Positions 53,691 to 62,604 of a stretch of DNA of 64,000 nt are shown one piece after another. Made by a program: the position numbers and the translations under genes. The first letter of the stretch is position 1. Each line of letters starts with the position of its first letter. This DNA comes from Robertmurraya sp047302285 (GTDB taxonomy: Bacteria > Bacillota > Bacilli > Bacillales > Cytobacillaceae), in contig NZ_CP154845.1 in assembly GCF_047302285.1 (NCBI RefSeq), positions 3,720,001 to 3,784,000 of the forward strand, read 5' to 3'. Under the pieces are notes generated by a model, which was not told the DNA's origin, searched no databases, and saw nothing but the letters and a program-made list of their open reading frames with translations.

Positions 53691-54533
53691 TTACTGTTTT
53701 ACCAAACGTAAAAAAGCAAGGTAAGCTTGGTCAAGATAAATGTCTTTTCGGTGGATAAAACTGAAATCGACTGTTTGCTCGTCAGGAGGAAGTGTATGAA
53801 CCGTGAGCGTTCCTGCTTTGATTTGCTGGCTAGCAAGGGCTTTGGGGAGAATCGCCATCCCGAGACCTGCCTCGATGCAATGCAAAATCGCTTCCAAGGT
53901 ACTGAGCTCCAACTGGTTGCCTGGAGAAATTTGCTTTCTCTCAAGCCAGTGGTCGAGTCTTGTTTTATACGGACAATGAAGACGTGTCAATATATTTTTA
54001 GCACTGAGCTCAATGTCTTGCTTTGCATTTGAAATAATCACGAGCTCCCCTTGAAATATTGGAATGACTTCCAGCCGGTTGTCTGCAATCGGTCCAATGA
54101 CAAAAGCTCCGTCAAGCTTATGTGCAAGCACATCTTGAACGAGCTGAGTAGTTAACGCGACGCGCAATGATAGCTCGACATTCGGAAATTTCTCATTATA
54201 ATTCACCAACAACTTTGGCAATAGTGTCGCAGCGGCTGTTTCATTTGTGCCTAGAGTAAGTGAGCCATGAGGTTGCTCTGAGTCCTGGATCGCTTTTTTT
54301 GTTTCATTGACAAGCAACAAAATTTCCTCGGCTTGTTTTAATAATAATTTTCCCTTTCCCGTCAAACTGATGCCGCGTGGGTGACGATAAAATAGCTGGG
54401 TGTTTAGCTCCGTCTCCAGCTTTTTCATTCTTGCCGTCACATTCGATTGGACATAGTTTAGCCGTTCCGCTGTTTTTGTGATGTTTTGTTCAGCAGCGAG
54501 CGTTTTGAAAATAAGCAGATCCTTAAAATCCAT
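53691..54533 (-). CDS. LysR-family transcriptional regulator
   Basis: 280 residues from ATG 54533 with GGAGAG upstream; a longer start at 54584 lacks one. N-terminal winged helix: LLIFKTLAAEQNITKTAERL, then NYVQSNVTARMKKLETELNT. The C-terminal effector domain begins LTLGTNETAAATLLPKLLVN. It is divergent from the hydrolase gene at 54662 and probably controls it. Effector unknown. Confidence 0.88.
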   Translation of the reverse strand: MDFKDLLIFKTLAAEQNITKTAERLNYVQSNVTARMKKLETELNTQLFYRHPRGISLTGKGKLLLKQAEEILLLVNETKKAIQDSEQPHGSLTLGTNETAAATLLPKLLVNYNEKFPNVELSLRVALTTQLVQDVLAHKLDGAFVIGPIADNRLEVIPIFQGELVIISNAKQDIELSAKNILTRLHCPYKTRLDHWLERKQISPGNQLELSTLEAILHCIEAGLGMAILPKALASQQIKAGTLTVHTLPPDEQTVDFSFIHRKDIYLDQAYLAFLRLVKQ

Positions 54534-54661
54534 CTTTGACTCTCCTTCACAACAATCATCAAAATAAGTGATTAAATTATTCAAATATAATCATTTTTAA
54601 TTATATATTAAAAGAGTTAGACTGTACTAAGCAAACTATTAATTTGAAAGGTGATTAGAAA

Positions 54662-55576
54662 ATGAATGAGTGGCAAAATCTTCAACAAGCAGGACTTACT
54701 AAGCAATATGCAACAGTAAACGGTATTCGGATTCATTATGTGGAAGCAGGAAATGAGCATCATCAAACCGTCGTCCTTTTACATGGCTTCCCGCAAAGCT
54801 GGCTGATGTGGCGTTATCTCCTACCTGAATTAATAAAACGCTATCATGTCATTGCTGTTGACTTAAGGGGCTATGGCGATTCGGAGAAACCTGCGGGAAT
54901 CAGCGGCTATGATAAAGGAACGATGGCGCGTGACGTTTACGAATTGCTTACTTCAATGGGGATTCAAAAAATCGCACTCATTGGCCATGACCGCGGCGCA
55001 CGGGTGGCAAGACGATTTGCCCTAGATTATTCTGATACAGTCGCTGCACTTAGCCTTATAGATATTCTTCCGATGGAATTGATTTATGATCAGCTTTCTG
55101 TTTCCGACGCTGCAAAAAAATATTGGCACTGGACATTCCAACTAGTACCTAACTTGCCTGAAGCGTTAATTGAAGGGCGCGAAGATGTTTATCTTCAGTT
55201 TTTATTTAACCGCAGCCCTGAACTGCTCGAGAAATTGAAGAGAGAAGGAGTTTGGCAGGAATACCTCCGAGTCTGGAAGGAGCCTGGCGGTTATCAAGCT
55301 ACGCTTCATGATTATCGCGCCACTTATGAAGTCGATTTACCAAAGTATCGGGCTGAGCGTCAAGTTCAACGAAAACTGACACAGCCTTGCCTGTTATTAT
55401 GGGGAGAAAACGGTAATTTAGCTAACCTACCCGTTCTTGATTACTGGAAAGAAGTGGCAACAACCATAAGCGGAAAAGCAATTGCCAACTGTGGTCATTA
55501 CGTACCCGAGGAACAGCCCGAAGCCGTACTGAAAGAGCTATTTCCATTTTTGGAAGAAATGCAGGGACGGTTCTAA
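54662..55576 (+). CDS. Alpha/beta hydrolase (epoxide hydrolase or haloacetate dehalogenase type)
   Basis: 304 residues. Oxyanion HGFPQSWLMWR, GYGDSEKP, nucleophile elbow LIGHDRGARVARRF with Asp (not Ser) as nucleophile and terminal His in NCGHYVPEEQPE. An Asp nucleophile is typical of epoxide hydrolases and dehalogenases. Divergent from a LysR regulator. The final residues MQGRF and stop come from a GGGACGGTTC repeat. Confidence 0.85.
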   Translation: MNEWQNLQQAGLTKQYATVNGIRIHYVEAGNEHHQTVVLLHGFPQSWLMWRYLLPELIKRYHVIAVDLRGYGDSEKPAGISGYDKGTMARDVYELLTSMGIQKIALIGHDRGARVARRFALDYSDTVAALSLIDILPMELIYDQLSVSDAAKKYWHWTFQLVPNLPEALIEGREDVYLQFLFNRSPELLEKLKREGVWQEYLRVWKEPGGYQATLHDYRATYEVDLPKYRAERQVQRKLTQPCLLLWGENGNLANLPVLDYWKEVATTISGKAIANCGHYVPEEQPEAVLKELFPFLEEMQGRF

Positions 55577-55595
55577 TGTTTCACCGAGATACATG

Positions 55596-55637
55596 AAACA
55601 AGATTTGGAAACCGCTATATGTTTCCAAATCTTGTTT
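55596..55637 (+). terminator. Strong hairpin terminator after the hydrolase
   Basis: AAACAAGATTTGGAAAC (55596-55612) and its exact complement GTTTCCAAATCTTGTTT (55621-55637) form a 17-bp stem with an 8-base loop, followed by TAG. Confidence 0.75.
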
Positions 55638-55674
55638 TAGCAGTTACAAATGTAAAAAAGAAACATTCTCTTTT

Positions 55675-55812
55675 TCAGGAAAGAACCATGTTTTTTTTGA
55701 TAGTTTCTCCATCAGTCAATTCCACATGCTCTGATAAACGATTAAACTCATGGTTTGAATTAATAATTTGGGCAAGATTTACTTTGTTGAACTCAATCAC
55801 CGTTACACTCAT
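55675..55812 (-). CDS. Small ORF between GGGACGGTTC repeats (uncertain)
   Basis: 45 residues from an ATG with AAAAGGA directly before it: MSVTVIEFNKVNLAQIINSN, then HEFNRLSEHVELTDGETIKK. The composition looks natural, but I know no relative. It is bounded by repeat pieces near 55563 and 55836, so it may be a remnant. It lies past the DhaM stop, on the same strand. Confidence 0.35.
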   Translation of the reverse strand: MSVTVIEFNKVNLAQIINSNHEFNRLSEHVELTDGETIKKNMVLS

Positions 55813-55853
55813 TCCTTTTAATTTTGAAACAGTAGAACCGTCCCGCTGTTTTT

Positions 55854-56231
55854 CTATTCTTTCGTAAGCTTTTGTAAAGATTGTTCAATTTCTGCTAACG
55901 ATTTGCCAATACTAGATTCAACCGCTGCAACGTATGCCCCTTCTACTAATGGTGCTTTAGCGACTTTAACATTTTCATAACCGCAAAGTTCTATCGCAAG
56001 CTCCGCATTCATCCGCGCACTGCCCAAATCATAGAATAAGAGGACACCTTTTTCACTATAAGTTTGCGTGATCGCATGGTTAATCTTTTCGACACTTGTA
56101 CCGATCTCATCATCGTCTGTTCCACCAGCGATTTCAAGTGGAACATTATGAACGACCTGTTGAATAATTTCCTGTATACCTGCTACCACTTTTGAGCTAT
56201 GGGAAATAAGAACAATACCGACATTTGACAT
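55854..56231 (-). CDS. dhaM: PTS-dependent dihydroxyacetone kinase, phosphotransfer subunit DhaM
   Basis: 125 residues of the mannose-type EIIA fold, with the phosphoryl His in VLISHSSKVVAGI and GGTDDDEIGTSVEKIN. It takes phosphate from HPr and passes it to DhaL-bound ADP. Only the EIIA domain is present, the Gram-positive form. It follows DhaL after four bases. Confidence 0.9.
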   Translation of the reverse strand: MSNVGIVLISHSSKVVAGIQEIIQQVVHNVPLEIAGGTDDDEIGTSVEKINHAITQTYSEKGVLLFYDLGSARMNAELAIELCGYENVKVAKAPLVEGAYVAAVESSIGKSLAEIEQSLQKLTKE

Positions 56232-56235
56232 ATCA

Positions 56236-56856
56236 TTATTCCCCTTCCTGTAACACTTCTGCTAAAGAAGCGAATAAATAGTAAGAGGATACGGAACCTG
56301 GATCAAGATGGCCGATTGAACGTTCTTTTAAGTAAGCTGCACGTCCCTTTTTCGCCATTACTTCTTTAGTAGACTCCATCGCATTTTTGGCTACTTCCTC
56401 TAATTGATGACCTTCTATACCAGTATGTTCCTTTAAAAAATTTACAACTGGGGTCCATACGTCTACAAGGGTTTTATCACCTAATTGAGCTTTTCCTCTT
56501 TGAAGAATACCGTTAAGTGCCTCTTCAAGGGCATCTTCTAAAGCTTGCTTATCAATTGGCTCCTTCCCTTTTACAGCCATAGACATTTTTAAAAAGGCTG
56601 TACCATACAGTGGTCCTGAGGCTCCGCCTACTTTAGATAAAAGCGTCATCGCCACATCTTTTAATAAATCCGATACAGAATTGTAAGATGTAGCGCTTGT
56701 TTTGCTCATTACTTCTTGAAAACCACGGGACATATTAATCCCGTGATCTCCATCGCCAATTGCTTGATCTAGTGAAGTTAAGTACTCTTTATTCCTTTGA
56801 ATCTTTTCATTTGTTTTTTCCAGCCAATTTAAGACTTGTTGAACAGCTAATTTCAT
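56236..56856 (-). CDS. dhaL: Dihydroxyacetone kinase ADP-binding subunit DhaL
   Basis: 206 residues. Nucleotide-metal motif LDQAIGDGDHGINMSRGF, then VGGASGPLYGTAF and DPGSVSSYYLFASL. DhaL holds ADP/ATP and transfers phosphate to dihydroxyacetone on DhaK. Middle gene of dhaK-dhaL-dhaM. Confidence 0.9.
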   Translation of the reverse strand: MKLAVQQVLNWLEKTNEKIQRNKEYLTSLDQAIGDGDHGINMSRGFQEVMSKTSATSYNSVSDLLKDVAMTLLSKVGGASGPLYGTAFLKMSMAVKGKEPIDKQALEDALEEALNGILQRGKAQLGDKTLVDVWTPVVNFLKEHTGIEGHQLEEVAKNAMESTKEVMAKKGRAAYLKERSIGHLDPGSVSSYYLFASLAEVLQEGE

Positions 56857-56882
56857 TGCCTATTCCTCCTGTTCATTAGATG

Positions 56883-57875
56883 CTAAAAAGCTGGGGATTT
56901 GGACTCTGCATCAAGCAGTTCTTTTAATTCCTCATCAAGTTTTAAGAGGGTTACAGAGCATCCAGCCATTTCTAAACTAGTCATATATTCACCAACAAAG
57001 GTTTGATAAATTTGGATACCCTTTTCCTTTAAGATTTCGTTTACTTTTCCGTTCACGATATATAGTTCCATTTCTGGTGTAGAACCAAGTCCATTTATCA
57101 TAACCGCTACTTCATCACCAATAGATAGATTCATATCATCTAACACTTTTTGCGTTAACTCTGTAGCTATTTCATCTGCAGTCGCAATTACTTTTCGTTC
57201 TGTTCCTGGTTCTCCGTGAATTCCCATTCCTACTTCCATTTCATTTTCGGCAAGTTCAAAGCTTGGTTTTCCAGCAGCAGGAACCGTACATGGACTCAAT
57301 GCCATTCCCATTGAACGAACATTTGCTACCACTTTTTCCGCAACTGTCTTTACGTCTTGTAATGACCCGCCAGCCTGTGCTTTTGCACCTGCCATTTTAT
57401 GAACAAAAATAGTACCTGCAATTCCACGACGTCCAGTAGTAAAGGAACTATCCTCTACCGCAACATCATCATTCACGATAACGTGCTCCACTTCAATTCC
57501 TTCTGCTTGTGCTAATTCTGCTGCCATCTCAAAGTTCATGACATCTCCAGTGTAGTTTTTAATAACTAAAAATACACCTGCACCGCCATCTACTGCTTTA
57601 ATGGCTTCAAAAATTTGGTCAGGAGTTGGGGAAGTAAACACCTCACCACAAACAGCCGCATCTAACATCCCTTCACCTACATAACCGACATGCGCAGGCT
57701 CATGTCCACTACCTCCACCACTAACTAATCCAACTTTTCCAGTTACTGGGGCATCTTTCCGTACAATTACGGTAGTATTTGGAACCAGTTTGAAGCTACT
57801 TGGATATGCCGCCACTAAACCTTTCAGCATATCTTGTACTACTAAATCAGGGTCGTTAATAATCTTTTTCATCAT
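56883..57875 (-). CDS. dhaK: Dihydroxyacetone kinase substrate-binding subunit DhaK
   Basis: 330 residues from ATG 57875 (GGAGAGG six bases upstream; the next codon is also ATG). VSGGGSGHEPAHVGYVGEGM and CGEVFTSPTP form the substrate domain. The covalent His is in VGMGIHGEPGTER. First gene of the three-gene operon for phosphorylating dihydroxyacetone with PTS phosphate. Confidence 0.9.
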   Translation of the reverse strand: MMKKIINDPDLVVQDMLKGLVAAYPSSFKLVPNTTVIVRKDAPVTGKVGLVSGGGSGHEPAHVGYVGEGMLDAAVCGEVFTSPTPDQIFEAIKAVDGGAGVFLVIKNYTGDVMNFEMAAELAQAEGIEVEHVIVNDDVAVEDSSFTTGRRGIAGTIFVHKMAGAKAQAGGSLQDVKTVAEKVVANVRSMGMALSPCTVPAAGKPSFELAENEMEVGMGIHGEPGTERKVIATADEIATELTQKVLDDMNLSIGDEVAVMINGLGSTPEMELYIVNGKVNEILKEKGIQIYQTFVGEYMTSLEMAGCSVTLLKLDEELKELLDAESKSPAF

Positions 57876-58021
57876 GATCCTCTCCTTTGATAACTTCACG
57901 AAAAAGTTACCATATTTTATGAAAAATAACCCTCCACAAGCTTCATTCTATTACAAAAATAATGATAGAACTACTTTAAAAATCTAACTTTTATGAAATA
58001 TAGGTGAACTTTATTTTTTGG

Positions 58022-58117
58022 AAAAACGCGGGGACGGTTCTGGAAAACGCGGGGACGGTTCTGGTGTTTCACCATGAAACACCAGAACCGTCCCTCTGTT
58101 TTTAGAACCGTCCCTCT
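58022..58117. repeat. Nested GGGACGGTTC-type palindrome
   Basis: Perfect arms of 20 bp (58052-58071 and 58075-58094) with loop CCA. A second pair of partial arms (58029-58042, 58105-58113) brackets them, as if one element copied into another. It lies between dhaK and the adenine deaminase gene, touching the latter's stop. Confidence 0.8.
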
Positions 58118-58121
58118 GTTT

Positions 58122-59861
58122 TTAAAGGTTCACTGATACTGGGACAAATTCGAATTTTGTCACGTCAACAAGTCCTAAATCGGTGATTTTTAACTTTGGA
58201 ATCACAGCTAAGGACATGAAACCTAAAGTCATGATTGGATCGACATTCTCTGCAATTCCCAATACTTCACGAGCCACTTTATTGACGTTGCTTTGTTGTT
58301 CAACGACTTCTTCTCCAGAGAGATTACTCATCAGTCCACCTACCGGTAAGGCCATGCTACAAATAACTTCACCGTTGTTGACTAAGACCACCCCACCGTC
58401 TTGTTTTTTCAGACTCTCTACGGCCACTGCCATGTCTTCATCATTCGTTCCCGTCACAATCAAGTTATGGGAATCATGGGCAATAGATATCCCAATGGCA
58501 CCTGTTTTAATTCCATAGTCCTTCAATAAACCAACGAATACATTCCCCGTGTTCTTATGTCGCTCAATAACGGCAATTTTTGAAATTCTCTTCTCCGGAT
58601 TGAACACAAATTCTCCTAGCTTATCGCGTTCCACATCAATGATCGCTTCGTTAGTCAATGCTTCCGTTTGAATCACTTCAATCGCCCTTGCTTTATTGGT
58701 TTCTAATTTAAGTCGAAGCTTCTCTTTTGTAAAATCGCCGATATGGACACTAGATTGAACAGCAGAAATATCTGCTCTTGTAATCGGGAAAATATACTTT
58801 CCTTCTTTAGCGACAAGCTTACCATCAATATAGGTTTGTTCTACAACCAGCTTTTCCAGATCACTGAAAATAACCAAATCGGCTTTTAATCCAGGGGCAA
58901 CAGCTCCTCGATCATCAAGTTGACAGCATTGTGCTGTATTAAGGGTAGCCATTTGAATCGCTTGGATCGGGTCCACCTCTTCTTCAACACAAATACGTAT
59001 GGCATTGTCTAAATGCCCTTTTTCTAAAATCGTTTTTGCTTGAACATCATCCCCACATAACACGCAGCGGCGAGCGTTTTGAGGCGTAACCCCTTTTAGC
59101 AATGTGCGTAAATTCTGAGTAACAGATCCTTCTCTTAGAAAGACATACATCCCACGTGAAATACGGGCTTGCATCTCTTCAATAGTCGAACATTCATGGT
59201 CGTTCTCCACTCCTGCCGCAATGTAGGCGTTAAGCTCTTTTCCACTTACCATCGGACTGTGTCCATCGATTCGTTTCTTTAGATTTTTTGCTACAAGAAG
59301 CTTGTCTAAGACACTGTCCTCGGCCCCAATCACACCAGGGAAATCCATAAATTCAGCTAGTCCCTCAGCCAGTCTTTCCTCTAGTGGTGCCACCATATCC
59401 GAAGCCGTTAATACCGCTCCTGCATTCTCCATATTCGTTGCCGGCACACAGGAAGGGAGCATGTATTGAATGTCTAACGCCGTATGTTTTGCCGCTTCTG
59501 TCATATATTCCAACCCTTTAAGCCCTGCAACATTGACGATTTCATGTGGGTCGGCCATGACCGTCGTCGTTCCATGAGGGACAAGCAAACGACCAAATTC
59601 TTCCGGAGTCACATAAGAAGATTCGACATGAATATGCGGGTCAATAAAACCTGGTGCGATATACTTCCCCTTTATATCAACAACCTCATTCCCCTCATAT
59701 ATCTCCCCAATCCCAGCGATTTTCCCTGCTACAATCGCCACATCTCCAGTCAAAATCGTTCCTTGATAGACATCCACGATCTTCCCATTTTTCAAAACTA
59801 AATCTGCTGGTTTTCGCCCTGCAGCTACATCAATTAGGTGTGCCAATTCGCTCTTTTTCAT
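58122..59861 (-). CDS. adeC: Adenine deaminase
   Basis: 579 residues. Amidohydrolase motifs: FIDPHIHVESSYVTPEEFGR with the HxHxE metal site, DGHSPMVSGKELNAYIAAGV and HECSTIEEMQARI, then RCVLCGDDVQ. The C-terminal adenine-deaminase domain has IGISIAHDSHNLIVTGTNDE. It makes hypoxanthine from adenine. It lies behind a purine riboswitch and terminator, so expression should fall when guanine or hypoxanthine is plentiful. Confidence 0.92.
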   Translation of the reverse strand: MKKSELAHLIDVAAGRKPADLVLKNGKIVDVYQGTILTGDVAIVAGKIAGIGEIYEGNEVVDIKGKYIAPGFIDPHIHVESSYVTPEEFGRLLVPHGTTTVMADPHEIVNVAGLKGLEYMTEAAKHTALDIQYMLPSCVPATNMENAGAVLTASDMVAPLEERLAEGLAEFMDFPGVIGAEDSVLDKLLVAKNLKKRIDGHSPMVSGKELNAYIAAGVENDHECSTIEEMQARISRGMYVFLREGSVTQNLRTLLKGVTPQNARRCVLCGDDVQAKTILEKGHLDNAIRICVEEEVDPIQAIQMATLNTAQCCQLDDRGAVAPGLKADLVIFSDLEKLVVEQTYIDGKLVAKEGKYIFPITRADISAVQSSVHIGDFTKEKLRLKLETNKARAIEVIQTEALTNEAIIDVERDKLGEFVFNPEKRISKIAVIERHKNTGNVFVGLLKDYGIKTGAIGISIAHDSHNLIVTGTNDEDMAVAVESLKKQDGGVVLVNNGEVICSMALPVGGLMSNLSGEEVVEQQSNVNKVAREVLGIAENVDPIMTLGFMSLAVIPKLKITDLGLVDVTKFEFVPVSVNL

Positions 59862-59887
59862 CTTGTTTTCCCCCTATGTCCGTAAAA

Positions 59888-59941
59888 TAAAAAAATCGAA
59901 GAACCAAAACTCCTTCATCTATGAGGAGCAAGTTCTTCGAT
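59888..59941 (-). terminator. Riboswitch-controlled terminator of adeC
   Basis: TCGAAGAAC arms (59932-59940 and 59896-59904) with an inner GCTCCT/AGGAGT stem, followed by TTTTTTT on the minus strand. It lies between the purine aptamer and the adeC start. Confidence 0.85.
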
Positions 59942-59997
59942 GTATATGTCGAAAAAGAATAGGTTACAGACTATGAATCTATTCCTATTCATTGCTT

Positions 59998-60064
59998 CTC
60001 ATAGTCAGTTCATTTACGGTGAACCGGTAGAAACTCGCAAGCCATATCCTTGCTATTATATGAG
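59998..60064 (-). promoter_or_regulatory. Purine riboswitch, guanine class
   Basis: Minus strand carries CTCATATAATAGCAAGGATA, TGGCTTGCGAGTTTCTACCG and GTTCACCGTAAATGAACTGA, then CTATGAG. P1 (CTCATA/TATGAG), the J1/2 UAUAAU and the AGTTTCTACC-CCGTAAA loop core are all present. The specificity base is C (GACTAT), which selects guanine or hypoxanthine; adenine switches have T. GACTATGA can also pair with a later TCATAGTC, a likely antiterminator element. Confidence 0.88.
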
Positions 60065-60172
60065 TGAACTTTATGTAGTTTTAGAATAAGTTGTATTATA
60101 GCATGGTTTTCTTGAAATTCAACAGAAATGAGATACTCTAGACAAGGGTTTACTGACAACTGAGCTTTTATT

Positions 60173-60883
60173 TTATTCCCCACTAGCATGAACTTTCAAT
60201 CTTTTCACCATATAATCATAAGTATGACCATTAATCTGTATCTCTTTATCTTCTTGATAACCTATACGATTGTATAATTTTTTTGCATATCGATTATTCT
60301 TAGCGACGTTGAGAGATATTCGTTCATATCCCTTCTGTAGTGCTAATTCTTCAGCCTTCCACAGCAATTTTGTCCCAATTCCATAGCCTTGAAACTTCGG
60401 TGAGACAGAAACCGTATCAATATATAAATCGCCAACATCCGCCTCTTGGTCAAAGAAAATGTTCTGATCCCTTGTTTTTCTTCTTAAACGTTCAAGTAGA
60501 GGTTTGTCCAATTGTGAGGCAGCTGCTCCAGAATATGTCAAGATAATTCCCGTGACCTCATCAAAAACTTCCGCAATCCATACATTTTGATAACTAACAC
60601 GATTGTTTTCTTCTCGAAAAAAGTTTGAGAGGGTCTTACGAATATTTTCCACCTTTGTTTGACCTGTTAACCGCTCTGCAATATCTCCAATCGCAAGATG
60701 AATTAGCTCTACCACTTCTTTAGAATCTTTTTTGATAGCTTGTCTAAACTTCAACTCTTTCGGGATAATTTCTTCCCAGCGAAGTCCAAATGTTGCACCG
60801 CCATCTGTGTAGCCAGCGATAAAATAAAATTCATCGGTCATATCATCTTCAAAATCATCACGCTTGAATCTTTTCTTTTTCAT
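60173..60883 (-). CDS. GNAT-family N-acetyltransferase with N-terminal extension
   Basis: 236 residues from ATG 60883 with CGGAGTG upstream. The last 190 residues are GNAT: LKFRQAIKKDSKEVVELIHL, IDTVSVSPKFQGYGIGTKLL with the acetyl-CoA loop QGYGIG and LNVAKNNRYAKKLYNRIGYQ. The first 45 (DDMTDEFYFIAGYTDGGATF) resemble a small stand-alone Bacillus protein, so this looks like a fusion. Substrate unknown. Confidence 0.82.
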   Translation of the reverse strand: MKKKRFKRDDFEDDMTDEFYFIAGYTDGGATFGLRWEEIIPKELKFRQAIKKDSKEVVELIHLAIGDIAERLTGQTKVENIRKTLSNFFREENNRVSYQNVWIAEVFDEVTGIILTYSGAAASQLDKPLLERLRRKTRDQNIFFDQEADVGDLYIDTVSVSPKFQGYGIGTKLLWKAEELALQKGYERISLNVAKNNRYAKKLYNRIGYQEDKEIQINGHTYDYMVKRLKVHASGE

Positions 60884-61076
60884 TATTACACTCCGATTCA
60901 TATATGCTTCTATTTATTATAGTAAAATTCAAAAGTTAGCTAGTTTTTCTAACTTTTGAATTTTAATTATTTCTTATGTCATTCTCTCTGACTAACCATA
61001 AGCAATTTAAGTCCGGTCAAAGTTATGAACCCGCAAGACTGTTTTTTAAGGGGACATTATTTGCTCATAAAAAACC

Positions 61077-61931
61077 TCAAAATTCGTTTTCATGACTTTT
61101 GAAAAAATCATAGTATGTCCGGACATTTTCTAATTCCGTCCAGCGTCTCACCTTAACAGGAGTTTCATCAAGATTATATATTTTTGCCTCCTTCATGGAT
61201 AACAGAAATGGAGAATGTGTTGATATAATAAACTGACAGCCAAAAAACCGGGCAGAGTCTTCAATAAATTTCATCAATTCCATTTGGCGTTTTGGAGAAA
61301 GACTATTTTCTGGCTCATCCAAAATATACAATCCATTTTCGCCAATCTTTTCGATGAAATACTTAAACGCACTTTCCCCATTCGAATATTCCCTCACATT
61401 ATCCATCAATTCATTTCTAACAAAACGAGACTGTGTTTTGCTTCTAGCTGTGTTTACTTTAACTAACTGCTCGTAATCTGCCATTGATTTCATCTGAAAA
61501 TGGGAATACTTCGCATCCAAATACTCTTCAAAAAGTTCTTCCCGTTTTTGGTCAATTCCCTCATTGAGATTCCGGATATTCAACATGTAATCAAATACAT
61601 CATCACTCGTAATAATCCTGCTATTTTCAGGAATATTCGTTTTAAGCTGCATCTCGCACATATTGACATAATCAGGATAGAAATTAGATTTATTATAGAT
61701 AGAATCTCGTTTGATTCCTGTCTTTTCTGCTATCACATTTAATGCAGTAGATTTTCCTGAACCATTTCCACCATATAAAATCGTCACTGGTTCAAATACA
61801 ATCGAGTCAAAGCCATTTCTTGATAAAATCTTAAATGGATAATACGAGTCATAGCACGTTCTTTTTATATCCATGAAAAAGTCAAATTCCTTATCCGCAT
61901 TCGGAAATGAAAAATCATGTAAATAAACCAT
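61077..61931 (-). CDS. AAA-type ATPase (OLD/RecF-like ABC fold)
   Basis: 284 residues. Walker A ILYGGNGSGKSTALN, signature-like REYSNGESAFKYF, Walker B LYILDEPENSLSP and switch His in ISTHSPFLLSM. The long middle region (residues 85-185) replaces a coiled coil. It has no fused nuclease and no obvious partner. Similar single-gene ATPases occur in defence regions, but there is no evidence of that here. Confidence 0.8.
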   Translation of the reverse strand: MVYLHDFSFPNADKEFDFFMDIKRTCYDSYYPFKILSRNGFDSIVFEPVTILYGGNGSGKSTALNVIAEKTGIKRDSIYNKSNFYPDYVNMCEMQLKTNIPENSRIITSDDVFDYMLNIRNLNEGIDQKREELFEEYLDAKYSHFQMKSMADYEQLVKVNTARSKTQSRFVRNELMDNVREYSNGESAFKYFIEKIGENGLYILDEPENSLSPKRQMELMKFIEDSARFFGCQFIISTHSPFLLSMKEAKIYNLDETPVKVRRWTELENVRTYYDFFKSHENEF

Positions 61932-62039
61932 ACTTTCCTCCTTAACAATTGAATCTCATTTCTTCCATTATAATAAAGATTAGATTGACTTTGCGAAAAA
62001 ATCACTAGATTAGAGCCAATTTTGTCTCATCACTCGTAA

Positions 62040-62416
62040 TATCAGCTGTTAATGCATAATTACCACTATTATAATGAGCAATACGCTAAAGGCATTACAT
62101 TGAATATTTCGTATGAGGATCGTTACTCCAATTTCTCCAATAAAACAAAAAAGAATTTCGGTTTGAGTTATTGAATCTAGAGGGTACATTTGAAATCAAG
62201 CATCATATCGTCAATCGTGAACATGGTAGTGCCTACGATAACGAGCTTAAATTAGGTAAAATGGGAGTCCATTCTGCTGAGGAGATACATTATTTGAAGA
62301 ATATTTCTGTGCCCAAATTGGAAATTCAGCAAGTGATCGCTGATGGGAAACTATACGTAGAAGCAGAACTTGAGCCTTATGAGATCAGACTGATCAAATT
62401 GAATCGGATGGTTTAG
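62040..62416 (+). pseudogene. GH39 beta-xylosidase C-terminal remnant
   Basis: Two frames join near 62145. The first reads QLLMHNYHYYNEQYAKGITL, then NISYEDRYSNFSNK. The second reads KKEFRFELLNLEGTFEIKHH, then IVNREHGSAYDNELKLGKMG and VEAELEPYEIRLIKLNRMV. These match the C-terminal beta-sandwich of GH39 xylosidases. No catalytic domain and no start remain. Upstream 61932-62039 holds no gene. Confidence 0.75.
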
Positions 62417-62496
62417 ATCTTGAGAAATAGTATTTAGTTCATTATGTAAATCCTATTTAAAGAAAAATCGGTTCCCTTCTTAATAGAACACAACAA

Positions 62497-62540
62497 AGAG
62501 CTCACGAATGTTGATATATCAGCACTTGTGAGCTTTTTTG
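62497..62540 (+). terminator. Intrinsic terminator
   Basis: AGCTCAC (62499-62505) and GTGAGCT (62528-62534) with a T-run of six. Presumably the terminator of the lost xylosidase gene. Confidence 0.75.
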
Positions 62541-62551
62541 AGTTTTAAAGA

Positions 62552-62604
62552 TACTGGTGGTCGGGGTCGAACCGACACTCCAGAAGGAACACGATTTTGA
62601 GTCG
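62552..62604 (-). other. 3' fragment of a tRNA-Leu gene (anticodon CAA)
   Basis: Minus strand reads CGACTCAAAATCGTGTTCCT, a class II variable arm, the T-arm GTCGGTTCGACCCCGAC and the acceptor end CACCAGTA. The anticodon loop CTCAAAA is complete, but similarity stops inside the 5' strand of the anticodon stem, so D-arm and 5' acceptor are absent. A partial tRNA 3' end is a common footprint of site-specific integration (attachment site) rather than a working gene. Confidence 0.7.

Noticed and set aside
62171..62416. Intact small gene from TTG 62171
   Set aside because: The frame continues similarity upstream without a start, and the preceding frame carries the adjoining part of the same GH39 domain, so it is a remnant.
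62552..62604. Functional tRNA-Leu gene
   Set aside because: The D-arm and 5' acceptor strand are missing, so no cloverleaf can form.
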